DNA of 64,000 nt from NCBI RefSeq assembly GCF_010183535.1, contig NC_071328.1, forward strand, positions 4,464,001-4,528,000. The letters are read 5' to 3'. The position numbers and the translations under genes were made by a program. The DNA is from Caenorhabditis remanei. Lineage: Eukaryota; Nematoda; Chromadorea; Rhabditida; Rhabditidae. Shown piece after piece: positions 34,553-44,488 of this stretch (position 1 is its first letter; every line of letters starts with the position of its first letter). The notes below the pieces were generated by a model. It had not been told where the DNA came from, did no database searches, and saw nothing but the letters and a program-made list of their open reading frames with translations.

Positions 34553-37196
34553 TTTCGGGAAAAATAGATGATTGTAAACGTGTGGTCTCTTTCTGGATTG
34601 ATCCACGTCATAAAAAGTTATGGGCCGTTTTCTAAAAAGTGAAGACTTGAAGGATTTTTTGATGTTATTGGATTCGTGAAAAATAGAGGATTCCAAACGT
34701 GTTGTCCAATTCTGGATTGATCCACGTCATAAAAAGTTATGAGCCGTTTTCTAAAATGTGAAGACGTGAAGGATTTTTTGATGTTATTGGATTCGTGAAA
34801 AAAAGATGATTGTAAACGTGTGGTCCGTTTCTGGATTGATCCACGTCATAAAAAGTTATGGGCCGTTTTCTAAAATGTGAAGACGTGAAGGATTTTTTGA
34901 TGTTATTGGATTCGGGAAATATAGAGGATTCCAAACGTGTTGTCCGTTTCTGGATTGATCCACGTCATAAAAAGTTATGGGCCGTTTTCTAAAATGTGAA
35001 GACGTGAAGGATTTTTTGATGTTATTGGATTCGTGAAATATAGAGGATTCCAAACGTGTTGTCCGTTTCTGGATTGATCCACGTCATAAAAAGTTATGAG
35101 CCGTTTTCTAAAATGTGAAGACGTGAAGGATTTTTTGATGTTATTGGATTCGGGAAATATAGAGGATTCCAAACGTGTTGTCCGTTTCTGGATTGATCCA
35201 CGTCATAAAAAGTTATGAGCCGTTTTCTAAAATGTGAAGACGTGAAGGATTTTTTGATGTTATTGGATTCGTGAAAAAAAGATGATTGTAAACGTGTGGT
35301 CCGTTTCTGGATTGATCCACGTCATAAAAAGTTATGGGCCGTTTTCTAAAATGTGAAGACGTGAAGGATTTTTTGATGTTATTGGATTCGGGAAATATAG
35401 AGGATTCCAAACGTGTTGTCCGTTTCTGGATTGATCCACGTCATAAAAAGTTATGGGCCGTTTTCTAAAATGTGAAGACGTGAAGGATTTTTTGATGTTA
35501 TTGGATTCGGGAAATATAGAGGATTCCAAACGTGTTGTCCGTTTCTGGATTGATCCACGTCATAAAAAGTTATGGGCCGTTTTCTAAAATGTGAAGACGT
35601 GAAGGATTTTTTGATGTTATTGGATTCGGGAAATATAGAGGATTCCAAACGTGTTGTCCGTTTCTGGATTGATCCACGTCATAAAAAGTTATGAGCCGTT
35701 TTCTAAAATGTGAAGACGTGAAGGATTTTTTGATGTTATTGGATTCGGGAAATATAGAGGATTCCAAACGTGTTGTCCGTTTCTGGATTGATCCACGTCA
35801 TAAAAAGTTATGGGCCGTTTTCTAAAATGTGAAGACGTGAAGGATTTTTTGATGTTATTGGATTCGTGAAAAAAAGATGATTGTAAACGTGTGGTCCGTT
35901 TCTGGATTGATCCACGTCATAAAAAGTTATGGGCCGTTTTCTAAAATGTGAAGACGTGAAGGATTTTTTGATGTTATTGGATTCGGGAAATATAGAGGAT
36001 TCCAAACGTGTTGTCCGTTTCTGGATTGATCCACGTCATAAAAAGTTATGGGCCGTTTTCTAAAATGTGAAGACGTGAAGGATTTTTTGATTTTATTGGA
36101 TTCGGGAAATATAGAGGATTCCAAACGTGTTGTCCGTTTCTGGATTGATCCACGTCATAAAAAGTTATGGGCCGTTTTCTAAAAAGTGAAGACTTGAAGG
36201 ATTTTTTGATGTTATTGGATTCGTGAAAAATAGAGGATTCCAAACGTGTTGTCCAATTCTGGATTGATCCACGTCATAAAAAGTTATGAGCCGTTTTCTA
36301 AAATGTGAAGACGTGAAGGATTTTTTGATGTTATTGGATTCGTGAAAAAAAGATGATTGTAAACGTGTGGTCCGTTTCTGGATTGATCCACGTCATAAAA
36401 AGTTATGGGCCGTTTTCTAAAATGTGAAGACGTGAAGGATTTTTTGATGTTATTGGATTCGGGAAATATAGAGGATTCCAAACGTGTTGTCCGTTTCTGG
36501 ATTGATCCACGTCATAAAAAGTTATGGGCCGTTTTCTAAAATGTGAAGACGTGAAGGATTTTTTGATGTTATTGGATTCGGGAAATATAGAGGATTCCAA
36601 ACGTGTTGTCCGTTTCTGGATTGATCCACGTCATAAAAAGTTATGGGCCGTTTTCTAAAATGTGAAGACGTGAAGGATTTTTTGATGTTATTGGATTCGG
36701 GAAATATAGAGGATTCCAAACGTGTTGTCCGTTTCTGGATTGATCCACGTCATAAAAAGTTATGGGCCGTTTTCTAAAATGTGAAGACGTGAAGGATTTT
36801 TTGATGTTATTGGATTCGGGAAATATAGAGGATTCCAAACGTGTTGTCCGTTTCTGGATTGATCCACGTCATAAAAAGTTATGAGCCGTTTTTTAAGATG
36901 TGAAGACGTGAAGGATTTTTTGATGTTATTGGATTCGGGAAATATAGAGGATTCCAAACGTGTTGTCCGGTTCTGGATTGATCCACGTCATAAAAAGTTA
37001 TGGGCCGTTTTCTAAAATGTGAAGACGTGAAGGATTTTTTGATGTTAATGGATTCGGGAAATATAGAGGATTCCAAACGTGTTGTCCGTTTCTGGATTGA
37101 TCCACGTCATAAAAAGTTATGAGCCGTTTTTTAAGATGTGAAGACGTGAAGGATTTTTTGATATCATTGAATTTGGGAAATATAGAGGATTCCAAT
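34553..37196. repeat. 119-bp satellite, about 22 tandem units
   Basis: The unit contains GGATTGATCCACGTCATAAA, AAGTTATGGGCCGTTTTCTA and GTGAAGACGTGAAGGATTTT. Spacing is 119 bp throughout, with few differences between most units. Two unit types alternate irregularly: the common type with ATATAGAGGATTCCAAACGT and a rarer one with AAAAAGATGATTGTAAACGT (near 34,800, 35,275, 35,870 and 36,347). A distinctive unit with AAAAAGTGAAGACTTGAAGG occurs near 34,633 and again near 36,180, 1,547 bp (13 units) apart. The last two or three units at the right edge are more diverged, as expected at an array border. Confidence 0.95.
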
Positions 37197-37590
37197 TACG
37201 ATCCACTGTAGCATCCAGAAGGGGGTGTTGAGAAAGAGGTTTAGTCGTCGTTAGGCGACGTGAACCGACTGGTTGTAAAAATTTGTTCTGCTCGAACAAG
37301 TGAAAAATAGGGCCAGTCGGTGTGTCTGTTTTGAATTCAAAAGTGGGCGTTCTTTCATTTTCCTTCAAATCGAGCAAGCTAATTTTTGAATATAAAACTT
37401 GCTAAGCACCGCGCACGAGGCGCAGCCGAGTTCTGCGGAGCCCGCCGGGAGGCGGGGGACGCTAGTCACATGGATCCATTATGGATCCATTTAGGACCCA
37501 CGCGAGATCCGTAGTTTCTTTGATTCTATTGGGTTCATTGTCTGTATTGTGTTCTTTCTATTGTTTTTCAACTTCTATAACAATAAATAC
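37197..37590. other. Right flank of the satellite, no gene seen
   Basis: It contains a short dyad (TCGTCGTTAGGCGACG) and a GC-rich segment at about 37,405-37,465 (CGCACGAGGCGCAGCCGAG .. GGAGGCGGGGGACGCTAGTC) that stands out from its AT-rich surroundings, followed by CATGGATCCATTATGGATCC. It may be part of another repeat. No coding signal. Confidence 0.4.
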
Positions 37591-37594
37591 TCGG

Positions 37595-37975
37595 CAGTCA
37601 CCGGCAACTTTAGCGCGGAAGTTGGTCGGCTTCAGCTCGGAGGTTGGTCGGATTCTGGACAAGACCGCAGCCGACCAAGGTCCGATCAACTTCTGGGCAG
37701 CCGACAGTCATTTCGAAACTTGTGATCAGAAGCCGACCAATGTCCGAGCTAAAGCCGACATTCTCTTAACTTCTGACCAGAAGGTGACCAAGATCCGATC
37801 TAAAGTCGCCGTTCCTTCAACTTGCGGGTAAAAGTACAGGAATTGTTTCAAATTCCGCCCAAAAGGTGATCTAGATCCGACCTAAAGTCTGAAATCGTTA
37901 AACTTCCGGCCAGAAGGTGAGCAAGATCCGATCTAAAGCCGAATCGACCTCAACTTCAGCCCAAAAGTTGCCACA
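37595..37975. repeat. Degenerate ~65-bp tandem repeat
   Basis: Phrases of the type AACTTCTGACCAGAAGGTGA .. CAAGATCCGATCTAAAGCCG recur about five times with strong divergence (near 37,610, 37,680, 37,770, 37,850 and 37,910). No protein-coding signal is visible across the array. Confidence 0.6.
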
Positions 37976-38186
37976 CGACTGCCGAGATAATGCAACAAAT
38001 GTTCAGCAAACGAGACTCCGCCCACTTTCCTCAATAGACTTTTTTCAATTGGTGCGTGAAATGGAATTTTTCTAAAGAAATTAGAAGTTTTCATCAGATT
38101 GTGTATCGTACTGTATCGATGGAGCATATTCGCTCTAGTGAGACAAAACACCATGTGTCTGACAGATTAGATTGTCGTTGGAATGG

Positions 38187-38229
38187 AAGGTCCTCTCAAT
38201 ACACTGCGCACAGTACTTTGAGAGGGCCT
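38187..38229. repeat. Short strong hairpin
   Basis: AGGTCCTCTCAATACACTG and CAGTACTTTGAGAGGGCCT pair with one G:T wobble and a small internal bulge around a CGCA loop, a stem of about 19 bp. The loop is very small for a microRNA precursor, so a small inverted repeat is more likely. Confidence 0.45.
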
Positions 38230-38347
38230 CTACGAGATGAGCACACACACACGATTCACTACATCTCCTCGTTCAGATCATTGATTTTTTTTGAATCTCT
38301 CCCTTTTTCCACCTCTCTTCCTCTATTATATTCTTTATTATTTCAGA

Positions 38348-38690
38348 ATGAAAACTATGAAACTTTCTAGTTTTCCCTCGGTGGTCCAAGCTGAAATATT
38401 CTCAAGTATGGAACTAATCGATATTCTTTTCCTGTCGTTTTATCTTTAAAGAGATAGGATGTACCAAACTTTTGCTGCCTCTGTTATAGGTTTTGATACG
38501 TTGTGTCGATGATCTTTGTTTCAATGTGCGGGCATGACCCACTCGAATTTTACCAAATTGGAAACTGAAGTTCCGAACAATTTTGCTCTATTTCTGACAA
38601 ATGATGATAGATATGTTCAGATGGATAGGACTTCTGATTCCAGGTCCTTGAAATTTTCTGTTCGTCCCTTTGCTCTTCTCAGTTTCCTCT
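38348..38690 (+). pseudogene. F-box gene relic
   Basis: After a TTATTTCAG acceptor, ATG at 38348 opens MKTMKLSSFPSVVQAEIFSS followed by MELIDILFLSFYL and TAA at 38447-38449. This resembles the F-box N-terminus of Caenorhabditis F-box/FBA genes and closely parallels the gene at 62866 (FSWLIQREILSSMELVDLLM). The F-box is cut before its conserved C-S-K region. A further open stretch at about 38,540-38,690 (NNFALFLTNDDRYVQMDRTS) might be a remnant of the FBA part. I read this as a truncated copy. Confidence 0.45.
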
Positions 38691-39060
38691 AGATCCTCCA
38701 TTCATCATTCTCCCATTCAAATCCTCCCATGCAGGGATCTACCCTCTGCTAATAGCACCAAACCTCTTTCATGTTTTGATTTGTCAGATTGATTTGTATG
38801 TAGATGCCATTAATCCCATCTTGTCACTCTCTTTCTTTCCCAGAAGGCATAACTTCTTTTCTTTCGAGAACATTCTGAGCAGATGACCGTAATATTCTCT
38901 TGCCCAGAACCTTGTGGCCTTACCTTACGGCATTCCTGTGCACACATAGCACACAGTCAGTCCTCATTCATTCCTCATTCATTCAGGCCTTCTACCTCCC
39001 GTCTTATTGATTTTCCCTCTCATTTTCTTGTCGACTCAACCTCATAGCTATTTTTCAGGA

Positions 39061-40242
39061 ATGTCGGATTCCAGCTCTGAAAACGAGGCATCCTTCGATT
39101 TTCTCAGCGATTCGGACCACTCGGATGGGTCTGATGTGGAGCAACAAGAGCCAGAAAAGATGGAAAATGTGGTAGAGTCTTCTGGAGAAGATGAGGTATC
39201 TGACGACGGCGTGGACTCTTCTGGAGAAGATGAGGAAACATCGGAGAGTGAAGAAGACGACTCTTATGAAAGCGACTCATTTGAAGATGACGAAGAATCG
39301 TCTGACGACGAAGAAGAAACTCCACAGAATGCGGACGTTAAAACTCTTCTACAAGCTTCTGAGGAAGCCGCGTTGAAGCTATTAGACGAGAAGTATCTGA
39401 CCAATAGGGAATCTCTCCGAGCTTTGGAATCCGTCGAACGAAACACAGATCAAGAAGCCAAGAAAAAGATTGAGGAAGCATATCGGCTGAGCTTACAGGA
39501 GTATGCAGAGCTGAGAGCTCAACAATCACTGACCGCGGAGCCACCAGTGACTCCACAAGCCGTGAATCAGAGATCAGGTTCTGGGCAACAAGCTCCATAT
39601 GATGTGGAACGTGCAATAGCTGCAATAGAAGATATATTGCAACATATTTCCAAGACTCCGGAGCACAACCAACGCAGGAGAGATGCTCGAACTCCAGCAC
39701 GTGATGCCAACGCCATGGGCCAAGAAGACTGGGCAATAATAGGTGCTGTCGTCGTCATGGCTCTTCTCTGTCCCTTTATAACTTGGTATTCAATGGTAAG
39801 TTGTTATCAAGTCTAGAAAGAATAATATGCATTTGAAAATTTTCAGGAACAAATATACTCCGCAATGCCAGAAAAAGATCTGAGAAACTTCAAGTGTCTC
39901 GAAGATCTACCAGAACATCTGATGACCAAATGGACCCCCGACTTTTCCAAATACCAAGGAGTTGAAGCCTTTGCTCATGAAATTGGAAACCAAGAGGATG
40001 CCAAATACCTCTACGAAATGCATCCAGTTCTCACAAATATGGAAGAAAATCAGGTGGACTTGCAGTTTTACACAAAAAGTGAAAACGTGACCGACAAACC
40101 AATTCGTTTAACCGGCCCATGTGTCTACAAAAATAGACAGTTCACGGTCTTCTTGAAAGATGGATTTTTGCATTTGAATGGGGAGTATCAAGTCAACGGG
40201 GAAATGAAGAATGCCACATTTGTCTACAGTATCTCAGAATAA
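39061..40242 (+). CDS. Acidic single-pass membrane protein of unknown function
   Basis: Two exons (39061-39795 and 39847-40242, phase 0) encode 376 aa. ATG 39061 is preceded directly by TATTTTTCAG, a typical trans-splice acceptor. Residues 1-90 are extremely acidic and Ser-rich (SDSSSENEASFDFLSDSDHS; many SGEDE runs). Residues 95-170 look helical or coiled-coil (LLDEKYLTNRESLRALESVE). Residues 222-244 are a transmembrane segment (WAIIGAVVVMALLCPFITWY). The last 130 residues form a separate domain (MPEKDLRNFKCLEDLPEHLM .. TGPCVYKNRQFTVFLKDGFL) with two possible N-glycosylation sites (NVT, NAT). That would place it outside or in the lumen, with the acidic part in the cytosol or nucleoplasm. I recognise no family. 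AATAAA follows at about 40,388. Confidence 0.8.
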
Positions 40243-40489
40243 CTTATTTTAACTTTTGTTGTTAATTTTCCTATTTTTTCTTTTTGATATCTAATATCCA
40301 CCTTCCAAAATTCTCATTCATTATCTCAACTCTTTTGTTTCTATCTCCCATTTTCAGTATAACTTGTTCTGTTTTTCTTTTTTAATCAATAAAAGTGATA
40401 CTCATTTGTTATTCTTGTGAATCAAATGGTTGTTTGATGGTATGTACAGTACTCAACCATACAGAATGTCGCACTCGCAGATTTCAGTT

Positions 40490-40800
40490 AAAAATGGTCA
40501 ACTTTGGAAGTGTGTCATGGCCTCATTGATCATCTCACAAATTTTTATGGAGTTTAGAGATCAAAAGTAGAGCTTCATTTTTGTAATTGATAACTTTTTT
40601 GTACGAGGCCATCCTAAAAAGTTATCATTCGGCAAATAAATTTTTTGCTACCTTTGTTTTTAGTGCTAGAACGTGAAATGTATTGTGATGGACTGCAACT
40701 TTTCAGGTCAAAATCAAAATTGTGTCAACTACAAAAGTGAAGTTTCACTTTTAATCAATAAGGACGTGGCACACTTTCAAAGCTGACCGTTTTCAGCTGT
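40490..40800. repeat. Palindromic MITE-like repeat, second family, copy 2
   Basis: It matches 31905-32235: ATGGTCAACTTTGGAAGTGT, GAGATCAAAAGTAGAGCTTC and TAACTTTTTTGTACGAG on the left, ACAAAAGTGAAGTTTCACTT and GGACGTGGCACACTTTCAAA on the right. It lies about 250 bp downstream of the acidic membrane protein gene. Confidence 0.65.
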
Positions 40801-40994
40801 ATTCCAATAGAAGTGAAGGGGATTCTAGCAAAAGGAGGCATGATTTCTTATTCGGAATTCAAAATTCCTTAATTTCGAGGAATTCTATTAATCCGGGATT
40901 CTAGAATTTCAAATCTAAAAACTAGAAGTCGGAACCCAACATACGGAATCCGGGATCTGGAACAATTTTGGCTTTGTCGATCTTATTGTTTTAA

Positions 40995-42660
40995 AAAATT
41001 GACGTTTCGAAACCGAGACGTTTCGAAACCAGAGTTGTGAGGAACTCCGACTTCCGACTTCCTGGCTTTTTTTTCACTTCCGACTTCCGAATTCCGTCAT
41101 TCCATAACTGTGAAAGTTAAGAAGAATAAATTTTGCAGAAATAAATGGAAAAATGGTCTAAAAGGATAGAAAAAAAGGATTTTCTTCAGCGAAAAACTAA
41201 TTTTCCACTGATTTTCCAGAATTTTATGATTTTTCTCTTGGAGTTTTGAATATTTGCGGAATAAACCACTTCCTAATTCCGACTTCCGACTTCCGGACGA
41301 TTTTTCACTTCCGACTTCCGACTTCCGTTTTAGAAAAAATCTCTTCCGTTCGAAACCAGACGTTTCAAAAATACGACATTTCAGCACTCAACTTGAAAAA
41401 ATCACTGAAAAATTACTCATGACCGTAAAATTGGATAGAAAATTAGGAATGTCAAAGTTGCAAAATTACTCGGTTTCGAAACTCTCATTTTGTTCATCTC
41501 ATCTCTACAAAAAAATTCATTCCCACGTGGTCACCTCCCCCTCCATATCCCATTTCCCATAACCACCGTAACCCAGCCTCATTCTCATGTAATCTCATTT
41601 TTCCTAACTCCCCCAACTCCTCATTCATTGCTTATCAATATCCAAGAAAATATCAAATTTTGTGCTCCGCGATCATTTCACTTGGAATAATCATGAACAT
41701 ATCTCAAATGGCATCGATCGAGAAAGCACCGTATTATCACGGATTCTTGCCGAGAGAAGACGTGAAGATGGTGTTGAAAACGAACGGAGAGTTTCTTATT
41801 CGGATTTCGGAGCCGAGGAAGGGGGAGCCGAGATCCCATATTTTGAGTGTTTTTCACAATCAACCACCCAATATTGATGAGGAGACTTGGGTGAGTGAAG
41901 TAATCGCGCTCTATTGGAATTCGCTCTACCGGAATCTCGTTAAATGAGAAAAGTTACGGTGGAGCGAAGTTGTAAAAACCGTGTAGATACAATGGAATTG
42001 GGCTGAGCTCCGGGAAGTTCTGGAATAGAGACATTTCGAAACTAGGATGTTTCGAAACCGAGACAGCTCGAAAGAAGACAATAATGAGGTTTCGATATGT
42101 TTGGTTTCGAGGTGTTGCGTTTTCAAAGTGACCCGGTTTTGAAACGTCCCAGTTCCAAATGACTTTGAAGCCAGACCAGATTGTATGACGTTTCGAAACC
42201 GAGACGTTTTGAGACTGAGACGTTTCGAAATCGGAAAAAGTTGACAGAAAAACCTAGTTTTCCAATTAATTTTCTATGCCAGATAGGTGTCAAAGTACCC
42301 CAGTTTCAAACTGTCCCGGTTTCGAAACGTCTAGTTTTGGAAACTGAGACGTTTCCCAAGGAGGTATACGAGTTCCTTGAACTTATCTTATCTAGACATT
42401 CTCTGATTCTGGATCTCTTCTTCTGAAACGATTGTGAGATTTCGATATGTTTGGTTTCGAGGTGCTCCGGTTCCAAAATGAGTTTGATGTCAAACCAGAT
42501 TATGAGACGTTTCGAAACCGAGACATTTTGAAATTAAGAAATTTTGGTACTAAAAATTGAAACTAATTTTCCAATTAATTCTTCTTGTCCCAGATTAAAA
42601 TTGTCGTGGTTTAGAAACGTCTAATTTTGGAAACTGAGACGTTTCGCAACCAGTTCCCGG
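40995..42660. repeat. Dispersed GACGTTTCGAAACCGAGACG motif array
   Basis: The dyad-containing motif ACGTTTCGAAAC and close variants occur more than ten times upstream of and inside the first intron of the SH2-kinase gene (for example near 41,003, 41,345, 42,030, 42,186, 42,310 and 42,505). TCCGACTTCCGACTTCCG minisatellite patches lie at about 41,048-41,090 and 41,278-41,325. The motif is interrupted by exon 1 of the kinase. Confidence 0.6.
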
Positions 42661-44421
42661 AAGTTATCTAATCCCACCGTCTTCTGATTCTGAATCTATT
42701 CCGAATCCATTATTTCAGATCAAACATTTCGTGATAAAATGCAATGACAACAAAGTTTTCATTGAGAAAAACGCGTTTCCATCAATCCAAGAGCTCGTAG
42801 ATCATCATATGAAAACAAAAGATTCCGTGAAAGACGACGTCCTTCTACTCAAAGCTCTGCCACGTCAACCATGGGAACTCGATCATGAAAACATTGAAAT
42901 TTTGAAGAAACTGGGAGAAGGAGCATTTGGAGAAGTTAGTATGGGGAAGTTGAAGTTTCGAAAAGGAGGAAAAACGGTGAATGTTGCAATAAAACAAGCG
43001 AAACTCTCGAATCTGACCAAAGATCAAATCAAGGAATTTATGGGAGAAGCGAGAGTTATGAGACAGTTCGGACACCCGCATGTCGTCCGTTTCTATGGAG
43101 TCGCAGCCACGACTGAGCCACTTTATATGGTTATGGAACTGGCGACAAATGGAGCATTGGATAGTTATTTGAAGAAGAATCCAGACTTGGCGATTGAGAA
43201 GAAGAATGAAATGATACTTCAGGCGGCATGGGGACTCGAGTACTTGCATAGTAAACCTGTCATGCATAGGGATATTGCCGCGAGAAATTGTCTGTATGGA
43301 GATGGAAGAGTCAAGATTTCGGATTTCGGATTGACTAGACATGGATTGACGTATCAGGTGGGAGTGGGAGTGGGTTTGGGAGACTGGGTTACTGTAGTCA
43401 GAGGCCAAAATTCAGGTGCGCCGGAGCACGTTTGCTCACTCGGAAGATTTCGTCTTTTTTAGAATCTACAATTGCTTCACGACTTTTCTAACCGCGCACT
43501 AATGATATTCTCCTGTTTCTCTTCGTCTCTTGAGCACTGTTTTTGTCCAGTTTCTATTTGGGTTACTGTAGTTTAGATCCGAGAATCCGAAAATTCCAGA
43601 CTTTTCGAAAAATCCCCGGCTCAGCCCGGATTCAAAAATGGGCACTCATTTTTCAAACATTTTTTTTGAAAATTTTTGAAATTTTTGATGGCTTATCAGA
43701 ATTTCCTTTAATTCTGAATGATATTAATGATAGTCAAAATGTTGACTATTTCGCGAACAAAATTCAAAAAATTCGAAAAAATTTGATTTTTGAGTTTTGG
43801 TGCTAAGGCTTGGAAAATCAAAGTTTTGGTGTTTTGTTTCGATTTCTCGGGTTAAATCTGGAAATGGATTACTGTAGATCCACCATCTAAAGCTCCGCCC
43901 CTTATAGACCTATATTTCCAGGCAGACCCAAACAAGAAAGCTCCGATCCGTTGGCTCTCGGTTGAAGTCATCACTCAACGTCTGTTCTCTCTGAAAAGTG
44001 ATGTTTGGGCATATGCAGTCATGAGTTGGGAAATCTATAACAATGGAATAGAGCCGTATCCTGGAATGATGGTTGCCGAAGTAGCACAGAGAGTTCTCGG
44101 TGGATATCGGATGGAACTACCGGATAGTCTCAGTTTGGAAATTAAAGTTCTTATTGTGAGTTATTTTGTTTGATTAAAAAACGTTTTAAAAAGAAAATTC
44201 CCATTTCGCAGGCAAGAGCCTGGGCTCAAAACGAGAATGAGAGACCGTCGATGGCTGAAATCGCTCTGGAACTTCAACGTATTACTGGAATTGTCAGACC
44301 GGATTTCGTAGCGATGGAGGCTCAGATCAAGAAGGAATTGATGGTTGCGAACAATTTGACGAATAAGTCGCATGTTCGAAAGAATAAAGCACAGAAAGGA
44401 CGATTGCCGAAGGGAATGTAG
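41693..44421 (+). CDS. SH2-domain non-receptor tyrosine kinase (worm Fer-like group)
   Basis: Four phase-0 exons (41693-41890, 42719-43357, 43922-44155, 44212-44421) encode 426 aa. SH2 domain at about residues 14-108: YYHGFLPREDVKMVL, GEFLIRISEPRKGE (phosphotyrosine-binding Arg in FLIR). Kinase domain at about 125-395: Gly loop GEGAFGEV, VAIKQAK (catalytic Lys), HRDIAARN catalytic loop, DFGLTR, RWLSVEVI, SDVWAYAVMSWEIY. A basic tail ends KAQKGRLPKGM. The size and SH2-kinase layout fit the expanded nematode Fer/Fes-related group, many members of which are expressed in the male germ line; that expression is not known here. The usual APE motif reads SVE. Met 41708 is an alternative start. Confidence 0.88.
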
Positions 44422-44488
44422 GAGAAAGGAATGGAATTTGTAGAGGGTTTTATTATAATTTGGATAGGAAATGAAGTTTCAGAGAGAA

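Noticed and set aside
34553..37196. CRISPR array
   Set aside because: The repeats are contiguous 119-bp units without unique spacers, in a eukaryotic genome.
34553..37377. More than fifteen near-identical 65-residue open frames on the minus strand
   Set aside because: They are readings of the 119-bp satellite. The unit is not a multiple of three, each frame stops after 1.7 units, and no start, splice or coding signal is present.
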